Positions 1 to 15,447 of a DNA stretch of 64,000 nucleotides are shown piece by piece. The DNA comes from Plasmodium brasilianum (taxonomy: Eukaryota > Apicomplexa > Aconoidasida > Haemosporida > Plasmodiidae), in contig NC_090125.1 in assembly GCF_023973825.1 (NCBI RefSeq), positions 773,501 through 837,500 of the forward strand, read 5' to 3'. The translations under genes were made by a program, and so were the position numbers. The notes beneath the pieces were generated by a model, which did not search any database, was not told the DNA's origin, and was given only the letters and a program-made list of their open reading frames with translations. The stretch's first letter is position 1; every line of letters starts with the position of its first letter.

Positions 1-3000
1 GAGTCTTAGAAGCACTAAGGGAAGACACATGAAGGAAAGTGCTTCGTTTAGTTATTATGAAAAGGTGCAAGACGGTGCAGGTATTGAAAATTGGGAACAT
101 GTTAAGAACGTTGAACATAGAGAAGGCGGTATGGATTCCAAAGATGGTGGAGAAGCATCAAGTAGAAAGAAAACAAAATTTCATGAAAAAATAAGGCATT
201 ACAAGAATATGAATATAGAGAAACCATACGTTTTAGCAACGAAAGGATGCATAAAATCTGTAATATTTTTCTTATTATATAATGACCAAAAAAGCGATAA
301 AAGGGAAGAATTAAGTGATGAGGACTGCAGAAAGGAGGATGAACATAACATTAACACATCGAAATTGAAAAGACATGTAGTTAGCACTAAATTGATCAAT
401 TTGAATAAAAAAAATGAGCATGTAGAAGAACTAAAAAATAAGGTAACAGAAATGATGAATTATTCTAATTTAAGTAACGTGTTAAATGCACAAGATTTTT
501 TTAAGAGTAAATTTATACAATGGCTTAATTCGATATCGTGTTTTCTCCCATGTGTAGTAAATATTAGTATATTTTTATCTCAAATTACTAGCGCGATTGC
601 TAAACCTGTAGCAACAAACCCTTTTTTGAAAGCATATATTGATTGGAATAATGTGCCTTATAATAATATTCTTCTTCAACCGTGCAGAGGAAAACTGAAT
701 TTCGAGATGAAAATTCCATCATCAGAAATATTGGTAGAAAGGTTTTTAGGAATTAACAAAATTACAAGTTTAAAATTTTTCAAGAAAAATAATTTACTTT
801 ATAAAAATGTAGTTGAAGGTATAGATTTAAATTTTTACTTCGAACCAGTAGTAGTCAATATTGATTCAAGCACTTTGACGTTGCTATATCAGTTGTATAA
901 TATTATCCTTGATTTTTGTAACTATTCTATGAAATTTTATTCTACTAAATCGAAAGAGGACGAAGAGGAGCGTATGTATAGGGTTAATGTGCATGACGAC
1001 ACGTATTACGACAACTGGGCTGAATTTATTATCAACGATAGTTTTTATCTTAATGTGTATGACACAAACTCATGTATAGATTCGTGTGAATATTCTGCAT
1101 ATATAAATGACGAATTAATATCTGATAATACCGATTTGGATAGGGAACTAAATTCATATAAGTATAATGAGAAAAACAAATTATTTGCTAACTTCTTTTT
1201 AAAACCACCTAATAACATGCACTCAAAAGGATTAAATGAGGAAAAATTATCACATGGTGAGTTCAATAAGGACATTTTAAATACTGAGCAAAATGAGAAA
1301 AAAGAGATAGAAATGAGAGAGGAAAACATAGTACAAAATGGAGGCGAAATCAACACAGTAGTGCACAGCGAGGAGCAACCTATGTTTACATACGAATCAG
1401 AAAAATCTGTGGAGGGACAAAATGAGAGATACGTAAGTAGTGATTCGCATGAGAAGAATAAATATCATAATAATTATGTACTTGATTCGAACATACTTAA
1501 CATTCTAATGATGAATTTTGTAGAAAATGTAAAAATCAATTGTACTGTGAATTTTGATGTATTGACATTTCAAATATGGGATTCAAACACAGCATACAAT
1601 AGGTGCTCTCTTAATTTTGTTATAGAATATATCTACATTAATTTTTACACCTTAAGTATTTATGAGAAAAATGTAAATTGCAAAAATAACGAACTGTTTA
1701 ATGTCAATGATAATTCTTCTGCTTTCCAAAAAAGCATAAGTTTTAATAGAAAGAATAATGGGGTCAGTAAATTTAGTAATGTCCCAATGGGTTCTAACGG
1801 CGAAGATGCACCTCATGAAAATAACAAATCGTTTTTTCTAAAAAGAAAATATCCGAGTTATTTACCGAATGAGAGTTCTAAAATGTATTCGTTTAATAAT
1901 AATGTAGATGAAATGCTTAACTCTTCTGTGTCTAATGTTGTTTACTATGATGACACGACTACTAAAAAGGATGGAAAAAAGAGTATCAATAAATACATAT
2001 ATAGTAAGAGTGCAGTTGAATTTATTAGAAATACGGACGCGGAAAATTTGAGCAAGAAATGCAACATGTCAATGATGGGTGATACAATGACAGATCATAT
2101 GAATAATGTAAATAATAATATGGATGGGATTCAAGAAATATGTAATGATATGTACGATGGGAGATTACCTATTTTTAACAGTAGCAATAATAATAATTGC
2201 CCGGACACGAATATGTTCAAATACGAAACTTTAAACATGTTGAAGAAGGAAAGACTAAAAGAAAAAGAGGATAATAAAGGATTAAGGAAATTGTTTAATT
2301 GGAAAAATTTTTTTAAAAATATAGAGCAGTTCAAAATAGAAATAGTGAATATTTTGAAAAGGATTTTTTTCAGAAAGAAGGTAAAAGAAGAGTTAGAAGT
2401 CAAAGAAGGTGAAGCAAAAGAGAAGGGCAAGAAAATTACAAAAAAGAAATACGAAAATTGCAATGATATTTTTATGAAAAATAATTTTATGTTTAATGAT
2501 ATAAAAAATTATAATGAAAACAAAGTAAATAAAAATATAGAATGTAAAGTAGAATTTCTAATATACTGTGAAAATTTTAATAAAAAGGAAAATTCGTACC
2601 AAACATTTATAGAACCCATGTGTACTGAAATTATTGCAGTTAAAAAGGATTTAAATTCACCAATTCATATATATTATTATTTCTCCTGGTTAAATATTAA
2701 TTTTAATTTTAATTTTTTGGACAATATTTTATCTCTATGTTGTAGTGTAATTTTTTCTATGATAACTCAAAGAACGCGATTATTACTAGGTCGACATATG
2801 TATGATGTAGACAGAAGAAAGAATCATAAAATAATAATGCAGTCAGGAAGGAATGAAAAATTAGATGATGTTTCATCGAGATATCCACATACTCACCACA
2901 CAAACAATAATACAATATATCATACAGAATATGATGATAACAACACGGAAAGAAAGAATGTTAGCGAAATGGATGATACACATACATCCATGTACTTTCC

Positions 3001-6000
3001 AAATTATTACGCATCAATGAATGAAGAACAGTATAGAGATCTGGCTATAATAACAAATGAAAATGTACTTTTTAGATACAATAAATTTGATGTTCTAAAT
3101 TCTGTAAATAGATCTCTAGATACGTACATTTTTGGTGAGTTCATATTAGAAAAGTTGCTTAGGAATTATCAATATTCTTGTCAATATCCAGGAGATTATT
3201 TAGCAAAATCTGAAAATGAATATAACCTGGACAAATCACAATCCCCATCAGAACAATTATTGCACATAAAATTATTCAATTTTATCAAAAAAAATAAAAG
3301 ACTAGAAATGAATAATATATGTAAGATAAATAATTTACTGGGACAACCAGTAGCTATATGCACGGTACATGAAAAAAATCCTACACCTAATGTTGATATT
3401 TTTACTATGTGTTTACAGTATAATTCGAAAGCGTCCAAACATGCTTATGATAAAAAAAAACAAAGTGTCTCTCCATCTCCTACAAAAAGATTTTCCAAAG
3501 GGGATGTGTTGGGCAATGACTCAGATGCAGGTGACAATAGTGCACGTAATTCTAGGAATTCCGAAGGAGAAAAAAAGAAAAAAGAAAGAGAAAAAGAAAA
3601 AAAAAAATACCTCAAAGCGAAATAGAATACCATGATTTTTATGATCTGTCGGATAATGAAAATGACAAAAGGAAAAGTACAAGACAAAGCAGAGTTATAC
3701 AGAATGAAAAAAATGCCAAAAACTGTTACTATAATAGCTCATATTATACAGATTCTTCTGAAAATAAGAAGAAGCAGCCTTTTAAATATCAATGGAAAAT
3801 AATCAGCAATAATGAATCTCTTGACTTACCAACATATGAAAATGGAAAAGTAAAATTTTTCCTAATTCGGTTCAGGTTACTTAATTATATATATGATATT
3901 CCATCTAGTATTCTTAATACAGAAAGTGATAACGAGGATGTTATAAGAATAGTAATTCCGGAAAGAAGATTACCACCTAACATAAACAAGCAAGTAGAAC
4001 AAGATTTATACAACGATGAGTTATTAGAAATAGAAAATAAAGCTTCATCACATAATACTTATCATACAATATATCCTACTAATTATACTTCCAGAAGATA
4101 TAATACAAGTAAAGACGATACATGGAAAGCCTCTAACATTCCTCAACCAAGAAATCATTTATTTATTTTCTTTCGTACAAGTAGTAGGATCAGTCATGAA
4201 GAAAAACAAGAATATGACTTTTTTATCTCATCTATAGTAGCTGTTAAAAATAATACAGATTTCCCTCTTTACATTTTCAAATCAGTCCCGGGTAATTCAA
4301 ATAAAAGAAGTATCTTTCGAGAATATTATCATAAATATAATATGATGCCTTCTCCTCCTCCTACTTATACATTAAAAATTGATAAGAAATTAGAAAAATT
4401 TATTGAACGTAAGATAAATACGAATAATCCACTTAAACATAAAGGGAGGAAAATGAACAAAGATCAGGATGAATTGAACGCAGGAATCGCGGGCGGTAAA
4501 AAAAAAAGGCTTCACAAGTACGCGCATGTAGGTAATAACAACAGTAATATTTATGCGGACAATTATGGCGATAATTATGTCAACAATAATGGCAATAACG
4601 ATGGAAGTAACTACGGCACTAATAACAACAATTATAATAGTAGCCATGTTAATTGTGATGCATATACAAAAGCGAACTACACGCAGAGTAAGTCCTACGT
4701 GTATGGGAGAAAATTTATTAACAATATATTTCCTTTAATGAAAATGTCGTCCATAGAACATTACATATCGGGAGATATCAAATTTAGTTCCTTAGCTACT
4801 GTAAAATATAAAAAGAAGAGAAAGGGGAAAAAAAGATTAAAACATGAACTTCAAAAAAAACTAATTAAAAAGAAGATTAAGGAAATATATATAAAAAGTA
4901 TATGGAAAAAAACAAAACGCAAAAAAATTAGTAAATATGAAAATACAGTTCCATATGATGATAAATGCAGAAAAATTCTTACTAGTCGTAACGCATACAG
5001 AAACATTATGTCTATAAATGATTCCTTTTTTAGTTTTGCAAAGAAGTCTTCATCATCTTCTAAGAAACTATCTAGTGAATTTGCACATATTATTTCAGAT
5101 TTATCAAATATTACCCTATCGTCTTTATCTAGTTCCCTTTTTTCATTGGACACATCTCAAAGTAATAGTTCAGTGTATGATAATTCTTTATATGATTATG
5201 ACATGGACAATTGCGAAGAACAGGCATTACTGAATGAATATTTTAATAAACATAGCGAAAATAAGGGAAATCTAGATATTATTGAGATATCTAACAATAG
5301 CAATAAATTGATTCCTATTCCTTTATACTGGTTAGTAGCTGAGAATTCTTTTATATGGTTATCTATACAGAATGAAAAAATATATAATTGTGATTTATAT
5401 GATTTTCTATGTAGAGAAAAAAACGCAGATTATATATGCACTAAAAGTACCTTAGATAATATACTAAATTATCAGTCTCCATTTGTAGCAGATTCTTTAA
5501 AACTGTTTAAACCATATTTAATCAGGCTAAAAAATTTGCTACTAAAGGAGAATAAAATGGCACAAAAAAGAAATAATAACAAAAATAATCAAAACAGCCA
5601 AAATAGTCAAAATAGCCAAATTAGTAAAAATGGCCAAAATAGCCAAAATGGTCAAAATAACAAAAATGGTCAACATGGCCAAAATAGGAAAAACGAGCAA
5701 AGTAACCGAAATAGACAAAATTTATTGAACAGTTACAATATGAATTATATGAATTTAAAAGAAGTTTATTTTACCTCTACAATTATTAGTGTATACAATC
5801 CCAATTATGTCTTACATAAAAAAGATGCTCATAATTTCTATCAAATTAACATTGAGCACGCATTAATGATTAATAATGCGTTGCCGAAAACTATGTATTT
5901 GAATTATGAAATATTTAAAGATAAATCGAAGAAGGATTCACATAGAAGTGTAAGTACTTATGGAAGTTTTCATTTTACGGACAAATCCAACACATACGAA

Positions 6001-9000
6001 ACGACACTTAATACTGGCCAGTCCTATTCGTTAGAGAGCTCATGCAGTTGTTCCAGCTATGATGAAGATGAGTCCACCTATCGTAGATACGATACTACAT
6101 CTAAAGATAAAGAAGAAAATAATAAGTCCAATTATCAGGGTGGTCGAAAGGAGCAGCATAAAATGCAATCGTACGATAGAACAGACAAACTTCGTAAAAT
6201 GCAAAGCGAACAAGAGGACATAAGGTTAAAAGGATCAACTAACATGGAGGAAAATGCAGGAAATGAGTTTGATAAGAAAGAGCATGTCCCAATTGAACAG
6301 AGCAATAAAGTGAATAGAAAAAATGAAAAAAGAATTACCATGTTAGTAGATAAATTAAGTACAAATACTTGGAAAGGTATGAACAAATTTAACAGAATGA
6401 GTGGCACCACAATAGGAAAAGACTATAATAAGAGTGAGAGCAAAATGATGGCAAGTAATATGACAAGTGATAAACAATTACTAATTAGAGAACTAAACAC
6501 TAACAGAAATGTATTTATATATAAAAATATAAAAAAAAATGAGAAAGACACAAATAAAGAAAATATGAAAAGTAAAACATATGTAGAAGAAGTCAATTTT
6601 ACAGTTATGATAAAAAAAGAAACGAATAAAAATATTTATGTGATAAGAATTAATCCTGGACAAAGTATAAAACTGCCATTTGTGCCAAGTAATGTGAATA
6701 TTTCTTTTGATGGCTATTATTCTAAAAATATATCAATTAATTATCCGCATAAAAAAGGTAGAGAAAAAATTATACTAGAAAAGGAAGTAAAGGAGGAAAT
6801 GAGTTCCTTTTTTACTCTTGACTATAACGAAAGGGATGATAGGACCAGTAAAAATAATGAACATACGAACAGTACGTATGGTAAAAATTGTAGTGATTAT
6901 ACAGATGCTGATAGAATAAACAACACAGTGGAAGGTGCGGATAGAAAGGAACAGAGAGATTATAGAAATAATGAATATTCTAAACCAATAACACTGGTAA
7001 ATAGAATAATAAAAGATAAAGGGAATTATGAAAACGTAAAAAATGTACCTTGGAAAAATGAAGATAAGGTTGTACGCAAATATGCAAAATATAAATCTTC
7101 CAATTATGAACAGTTCCAAAATCAATTAACCATATGGGCTATATTTAATGAATTTTATGAAACGGGGAAAAATAGATACCAAGATATATCATTAGAGAAA
7201 GTTCACCATGGATCTTACGCCGTTTCATGTACTTTCTTCGTTTCTGCTTGCGTCATTAATAGACTTAATTACCCTATTAAAATAAAAAGATTAAATAATG
7301 ACAATACAGTTGTTGTTGAGCCATATGTTAGGAAATTACTACCCTGTGAATTTGCTCAACGAAGGAACAAGCTCATTATTTCATACGAAACGCTAAAAGA
7401 AATAAAAAATTGGGTTAACTATCCATTAAAAAATTGTATGATTAAAAGAAAAAAATTAAGCAAAACTCGAAATAAGATTAACAAGAAAAATAATAAAATG
7501 GGATTAAGAAATCGCAAAAATTTTGACAAGGCACCAAATTCTCAAAATGAATTAAAAACCAGTAAGGAAGAAGGTCAAGGAATGGGCAAAATGAAGCAAA
7601 TTAAACCGAATAGTAAAAACGAGAAAAATGGCCATAATAGTGAAACTTTGGAGGGTAAGGATAAAATACTGGATAGTAATGACAAAGCGCAGGATGCTAG
7701 TAACGAAATTCTGGAAGGTAATGACAAAAAAGTTTCACGTAAATTTAACCTTTTAAGTCGACTAAGAAACGGAAAAAAGACAAGGTGCTTCTTTTACAGA
7801 AATAATATAAATAAACCTCTAGAATCGGAAGATTTCAGAATAACTGATTTATCAACTACAAGATTAGTATGTTCTAATAAAAATAAAAACATTCCTCAAC
7901 TAAAATATAGCATATATATGTCTATTGCACCTATGCCATTTTTTAGAACAACGGTTATGGAAATTTTACCCTATATAGTAATTATAAATAACACAAAAAT
8001 GAATATAGTTTTTCAAGAGTTCATAAAGAATTATACGTACTTTAAATATAATTCATTGGAACCTGGTGCATATGTCGAATTTCATCCTCAATCAAAAAAG
8101 AAAGTTATGTTAAAAATATGTGGGATTTTCCAAAATAGTTTTAACTTCTTAATTGATGATTATTTAGAAAAGGAATTATATTTAGAAAATTTAGAGAGAG
8201 AAAATGAAAAAGTCCTAGATGGTCTAAAACAGCATGACCCGGCAAGCAAGAACTGCACCTCTATGAAAGCAGACAACGCGAATAAAGGTAATAATGTAAA
8301 TAGTGACAATAACTCGAATAACGATAATAATACTAGTAATAATAATGTTAGTAACAATAATGTTAGTAACAATAATGATAACAGTGCCAGAGTTGAGAAT
8401 AATGACTTTCTGAATATATCACAGAAGTTAAGCGCCTTAATTGGTATGGGGAAATCGAATCATATAAATAGCTCAAAAAATGTGCATATGGCAGAAGGCC
8501 AAAATAATGCGCATAATTCAAATATTTCACATGATACACTTAACGTGCATAGTAGTAGTAATAATAATTCAAAAGAACGACGCGGCACATCGATAAATTC
8601 GTCAAATAGTGTTAAACATTCTTTGGACATACAAGGGTCAATAATAAATGGTAACTCCTTCGTAGCTAGTAATAACAATGTGAAAAAGTACAAATACATT
8701 GATGAATTCAGATTTCTTTACTGGTCTGAAGTGTTAGACTTAACTAGGGTTAGCATGGTTTATTTTCGTCATCCAGTTATATCAGATGAAAATTTTAAAA
8801 AAGAAGAGAAAAAATTAAGAAAATTTAATTTGCTTTTAAAAAAACATAGAGGAAACGACGATATATATTTAGATATGTCTAAAGAATTAATTAAAGGAAA
8901 CAATATACCATATGAATATACTTGTTGTTCAATGGAAATATCTACATTTAAAGGTTGTAAATTTGTACGTTTCCAAGATATTGATGTTGTTCCATATTAT

Positions 9001-12000
9001 TTAATAAATTTAACTAAATACAATATAAAATTAAGACAAGTAGGCATTTATGAACATTCAGAAGTATTACATAAAATTCCTAAAAAGAAAAAAAAAACTT
9101 TTGATGAGATTTTCAAAAATTATGCTTTCAATTTTTCTTTTTATAATCCGTATAAAGATCCCAAGTTGAAAGTTAGTATATTAATATCAAATAAAAAAAA
9201 TGAAAAAAATAAAAAACAAAAAAAATTAATCAGACGGAAAAAAAACTTAAAATTTAGATATTCAAATTCATTAATAGAGAATCTAAAAAATGAATTAAAT
9301 TATCTAACATTCCTTGCAACAAATTATTTGACAGCTAATGAAGATGTAAAAGTTATTAACGACAAAATTTTCCGTCTAAAAAAATTCTCAGAACAAGTAG
9401 AAAATTTAAATGATGGAAATGTAAATATAATGGATTTAGGAAATTCAAATAATGTTACTTTATTAAAATTAAAAGATGGAGATACATTTGTTTTTATATT
9501 ATGTACAAAAAAGACATACAATGGAAAAACAATTTTTTCTTTTGAGACTTATGATGATTTAATAAGTAATGTTTTAAATTTTAGTAATAGTTCTTATCAT
9601 CATAAACAGAGCTACAAGTTACGCAAATCATTTCATCATCTTCTGAGTACCCAAATGAACCGTGTTTACGTTAAAAATAGGTCAAAAAGAAAGAAAAACA
9701 GCAACAAAAGTAAAAATATGAAGGATTTGAAAAAAAAAAAGGAAAGCCAGAATTTTTGGTACTTAATTAATTTATTTAAAAAAAAAAGTACAGCACGTCC
9801 TATGGAAAAAGATCCACGAATTAGCAATATAATTGCAGATCTATATGAAAAAAAAATTATTAACAGACAAGAAAAAAAAAAAAAATTTACATTAAATCTA
9901 AACATTTTTGCACATTTTATTTTTAAAGGACTCGGACTAAGTATAAACAATTATAATTTAGAAGAAATTTTATACTTTTCCATGGAATATATTTTAATTA
10001 TTTATAAACAAATAAATGATAAGGAATTATTTCATATAAATGTTGGATGGCTTCAAATAGACAATCATACCAAAAATACAGATTATAAAAATGTTCTACT
10101 ACCAATTGTTGATTTAAAAAAAAAAAATGAAACATATAATTCTTTTAACACACATGAAAAGATGTGTGAATCTACAAATGAAACGTTTGAAAAATTCAAT
10201 AAAAATAGTACGTTTTTTAAACAGATGAAGTATAACTCAAATGATACCTTTTCCTATTTTATGAAAGATAAAAGCAATAACTTTTCCAAAAATAATTCTG
10301 ATAATATGTTAAATTCATTACATTCTTATAAGAAGAAATCTTTTGATTCATATTTTGAAAATGATAACCTTCTAATTAGTACTAATATAAATAATCCTCT
10401 CTGTAATTCGTATAAAATATTTATTCCATCCTTTTTTTACTCAGAATATAATTCCATATTAAATATTGTAATAATAAAACAAAAAAGAGGGAATATGAAA
10501 AATTTCTTAGAATTGTCAGATGTTAGTATAAAAATTTCACCAATGAGCATAAACATTGACTCTTACTTTATTATTGAAATATTAAAAATATTTGATGAAT
10601 TGTTGAAAATTATGGAATTTGATTTGAGTGACTACAATTCTCTTAACTTGGAAAAAAATATAGAATTAAGAGATAACGATTTTGATAGTTTAGAATATAA
10701 AAAAAATATAGGTCCATTAGAAGAGTTAATAAAACATTATATATTAAAAGACTATTATTTATATGAACAAATTGCCAATTTTAAATTTAGTTCAATAAAA
10801 GATGTAGGAAAAATGAATGATAATAATTTATTTCATTCAAGCATTCTGTACAACAGAAATAGTACTGATGTTTTAGACTTAAAAGCTTACATAACCATGA
10901 TAAAGGAATACAAAACAGTAGAACAGAGAAGTACGAAAAATACTGATCAACTCATGAAAGATGGAAACCATTTAGATACAATAATGCTAAGTCCTCTGTG
11001 TATAGAAAATGCAGGAAAAAATAAACATTTAAATTTTGGCATAAGTAACAATAGTCTTATTAGTAAACAGTCCACTAAGAGGAGCCCTAGTAACGATGTT
11101 TTAGTAGAACGAAATGACACCTTTTTCTCAGCACACAATGGATCCTCATTATGTAGTAGTAAAATTAATGATGAAAGAACTCCTCAAAAAGATCAAATAT
11201 ACAAATTGTTGACAAGGAACAAGACAGAGGAAGACAATATAATGAATAGCATTTACAACTCTGATGTGTTTAATGAAGATAAAATGAGTTACTTACAAAA
11301 TTGTGAAAAATATTACAAACATTTATTAAATAATAGAAAAAGGATTTTAAAAAAAATACAAAATATTAATTTAAAAAATAGTTTAATAAGCTTTGATAAA
11401 TTATTTATTTCTAAATTAGAAATTAATGAAATAAAATTAATAATTAATATAAAAAATAGAAGTTTGAGTTATGACAAAAAAAGCGAAATAATGGGATCTA
11501 ATGTAATGAATGCATTAGTTGTTCTAATTATGAATATACCAAATATAAGTGATGCACATTTACATTTTGAAAAAGAAGTCAAGAAAAATATGTGTGGTTC
11601 TTTACATGCATTAATATTTAATGAAGTAATGAATGATTACATAAATCCAGGGATGAATCAAATGTTTAATGTCTTAGGTGCAATTGATTTTATTGGGAAT
11701 CCCTTAATAATTTATAAGCGATGGAAGAAAGGTTATCATGCTTTTATAAAGGATTTAAAAAAGAGTGTTGATTCTTGCTCTTTCCCCTTATTATTTTGTA
11801 TATTATTATTAAATATAATAGGAAAATTTGGAAAAAGTTTATTATCAGGTGTACTTGAAGGGGTGAGTAGATTATGTGGTAGTTGGAGTACATGTTTTGA
11901 AAGGTTCTCAAGAAATGCAGATAATTATAGTATTGTTACAAATACATATATTTTACAAAGTGAAATATTAGACCAACCATCTAATTGTGCGGAGGGCATA

Positions 12001-13494
12001 TGTTACGGATGTCATTCCTTTTTAAATATTCTCACCATTAGCTGTGTCAATACATTATACAAACCTTTTGTAGCTTTAAAAAAAAGTAAAGGTTTTCGAA
12101 AAAATGAAAAGGACAAATGTAAAATATTCCTTTCTGCACTAAAAGTTTTATCATATGGTCTCTTTAGTGGTTTAAGTAGTTTATTCTTCGGATTTTTCAA
12201 CAGTATCCTTTCCTTTTTTACCTTTTTATTTATTGGCACATTAAATCAAATACAAACATTAACTATGAAATCTGTTGTTAGACCAAAAAAAATGAGCGTA
12301 ATTAAAGAATATGCAAAATTTGTTAATTATGAATATCCTTTATCTTTTTCTAATCATGTCATAAATGAAAAAAAAAAGAAAAAAGAACTTTTAAAAAAAA
12401 ATATTGTAGCTATTATTCTTTTATATACTATTAGAGACAACAACCCAAGTAACATAAAAAGTTTCTTATGGGTTAGTAATAAAGAAGTAGGATATTGTCA
12501 AAAAGATAAATTACTATGGTCATTATATATTAATTGTATTATAAAAGTTGATATTTTATTAATTCAGGTGGACAGTGGGGGGCAGGTCAAAAAACATACC
12601 ATTTTTAATCGTAGTAAAAATGATTCAAAGAGGAATAAATCTAACTTCAATAGTAAAAGTAATTGTAATAATAATAATAGTGGTAATAATAATGTAAATG
12701 AAAAGAAAAAACATCAACATGTTAAAACTAAATGGAAATTCCCATTTTTACTCAATCCACAAAAATACAGACAGTTTGGGGATTTCAAACCATCCTACTA
12801 TATAAGGATACTTTATCGATCTTTATATAAAGTAAAAAAGAGACACGGAGGCACTAGAATTAAATATTTTTCATTAAATAAAAAAGGTGATTATAATTAT
12901 AGATTGAAGAAAATTTTAAGAAAAAATACGTACGAGAAATATTTTGAAAAAGAATTCAAAAAAGAGCACTTGACTTATCATGATAGTGATAGCAATTCTA
13001 GTGCAGGTAAAGAGCAAAATGAATCCAACAAAATAGAGCAAAATATGAAATGTACTTCTGAAAAGTTAAAAAGAATACACACGGACAATAGAAATGACAA
13101 GGAAAAGGATACTCAACATTATAGAAATATTTATGACGAAACACTGCGATATTATTCAAACCATCAAAGAGGAAAACATCTGGAAAAAATGCAAAATGCC
13201 AATGATCGTATGTTTGAGAATAATGATGAAAATAAAAGGAAGGAATTGAAAAAAAAACATATTTATCAATACAAAACAAGGAATCTCAAAGTTAACGACA
13301 AATCTAGGCGTGTAAATAAATTAGAACATGAAAAAAAGAACACTAAAAAAAATCATGTACATAAAAAAAAAAAATATTTATATATTTCTAAATTAGTTAA
13401 ATGTGAATCAAAAGAAGTTGCTCTTCAAGCTTTCTCGTTACTTCTATCATTCCTTCTACATAAATCTCCTTATTACTTAAAAACCACATATTAG
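1..13494 (+). CDS. VPS13: VPS13-family bridge-like lipid transfer protein, 5' partial, one frame change
   Basis: The reading frame is already open at base 2 without a start, so the N-terminus lies left of the window. It runs to 3625, then continues in the -1 frame from about 3604 to TAA at 13492-13494, giving roughly 4,490 visible residues. VPS13 proteins are rod-shaped lipid conduits at membrane contact sites. Support comes from the C-terminal block at about 11540-12330: a SDAHLHFEKEV segment, then LGAIDFIGNPLIIYKRW, which resembles the VPS13 C-terminal 'LG.xDFIGNP' signature, then a hydrophobic/amphipathic stretch and VVRPKKMSVIKEY. Repeated beta-type segments such as FPLYIFKS (about 4264) and PYYLINLTKYNIKLRQVG (about 8990) fit the VAB/SHR-like region. 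Asn/Lys-rich inserts separate the conserved blocks. No intron is needed. The family call is firm; the exact paralogue is not. Confidence 0.85.
3597..3607 (+). other. A11 run where the VPS13-like frame shifts by -1
   Basis: Upstream codons read in frame 2 and stop at TAG 3623-3625. From about 3604 the coding signal moves to frame 1 (KIPQSEIEYHDFYDLSDNE) and stays open for 3,290 codons. Frame 1 has stops at 3547 and 3553, so the switch must lie between about 3556 and 3622, in a Lys/Glu A-rich stretch whose longest homopolymer is this 11-A run. One missing A in the assembly, a real 1-base deletion, or -1 slippage on the A run would each explain it. Confidence 0.85.
5570..5716 (+). repeat. Gln-Asn-Ser/Gly triplet repeat inside VPS13-like gene
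   Basis: Imperfect 9-bp units of the type CAAAATAGC/CAAAATGGC encode QNS, QNG and KNG tripeptides. It is a low-complexity insert of the kind common in Plasmodium and lies between better-conserved blocks. Confidence 0.8.
8275..8400 (+). repeat. Asn-rich insert in VPS13-like gene
   Basis: AAT/AAC-rich codons encode runs such as SNNNVSNNNVSNNN, with 15-bp AATAATGTTAGTAAC-type repeats. A further Asn/Ser/His-rich linker continues to about 8680. Confidence 0.75.
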
Positions 13495-14998
13495 ACAAGG
13501 GAGCGAAAACATATACATGCACATATATATACATAATTCATAACCATATGTTACAGCTGTTATATTGATAATTATAAAAGAATAACATAATTGAAATAGA
13601 ATAATATTTAAAAAAGTAAAGCAAGTGTGCTTAAAATATTATAGTACCATTTGAAAAATATCGCATAAACATAATTTTATAATGGATATAACATAAAATT
13701 TAATAATGTAGTTGAAGAGCACAAATAATAGTATTACACTATTTTGCAAGAATTGCTACATTTTTTATGTTCACATAGTATGTTTATTTTATTTTAATTA
13801 CTTATTTTTAAGTATTCTTTTACTTGTAATATATGTGAAATAAAGTCAAAAGAAAAAATTATTTTTTTCGTTCTTTTCTTTTTTTCCCAAAGATGTTTTT
13901 TTTTTTTTTTTTTTTTTGTGTAAGTCTTTTTTAGACAAGTTTTGTTATATTTATTAATTTAATTTAATAATTTCAGTATATTTTATTTAATTATATGTTA
14001 TGCGTTTATATAGTTTGTTATATTTTAATTTAAAATCCATATTTTTAAAACTTTTTTATAATTTTTTTTTTTGATTAATACGTTAGATTTTTTATTTTCT
14101 AAGTACCATACTTTCTGTATCATCGTTATTTATTTTTTTTATATAGTTATTTTGTACTTTATTTTTTTAAGTGAAACATTACCTATTTTGCTATTTTAAA
14201 GGTTCTAATTATTTAATTTTGAATAGTGTCTCTTTACAATTTAATAAAGTTAAATTAAAATTCTCTGTATATACTTTAAATATTTTCGCTCTTTTATTTT
14301 TGTGTAATTGGTGAGTTTGTACGATAACTTTTGTTCCTTTTTTTTATTGCGTATGTATAATATAATTTTTTTTGAAGATATTTAACTTGGAGAAACAAAT
14401 AAAAAGAAAAAGAAATAATACGCAATAAACCCTTGTGTATACAACTATTTCTCCTGTATAGCGTATAATATTGTTATCACAGTAACAATAAATTCGTAAT
14501 TTAAAGGGAACCAATTTATAAACGCGTTTTTATATATTTGAATATGCAGGTTCTTTATAAAATATATGTATGTATGTACATGTGTGTATAGGTATATATA
14601 TATATATGCGAATACGTCATTTTATATATGCTTATTATATGTTAACATTTAAAATATTTATAATAAAAAATTACACATCTGTGGGATAATACCAGCTGTA
14701 CTTTAAAATAATTTCTTCATTTTCTCTATATTATTTATTATTCATATTATAAAGTGGAGAACGCAAAAGGTTTCATTATAAATATATATATATGTTTATC
14801 CGTTTTGCATATAATAAAAAACGCATTATTAGTTTTTTTTATTTTGCATTTTAAGCCGGACTATTCATACTTTTTGTGTACAACCAAACACAATTTCTTA
14901 TTATACAAAATAGTCTTTTTCTTTTATAAAAATAGCACTTCAAAAATAATATTTTCCGTAAATATTTTACAGTTATATCTACACAAATAAATAAATAT

Positions 14999-15036
<38 letters not shown>

Positions 15037-15416
15037 TATATATATTTAAGGTCCTTTAAAATGTTATGATTTTTAAAAGGTAATTTTCATATATAAATTC
15101 TGCGAGCAAATTTGTTTTTTTTTATTCATTCCTTGTATAATATTTGTGCATAATTTTCTGAACATGTAATATTGTTTAAGTAAATTAACTTCATAGTTAT
15201 CTGAACAATTTAGTAACTACGACAAAAAAGATACGTAAACACTACTAAATAAAGAACAGTAATTATTTCGTTAATTCGAACTTAACCATTATACTAATAT
15301 ATTTAAATGCTTGTTTCTTTTTACGTGTAATATATTTCCTTTTTTATTTTTATTTAAGGCATATATTAATAATAAATTGGAAAGAAGATTTAGTATTATG
15401 ACATATCCCACTTAAA

Positions 15417-15447
<31 letters not shown>

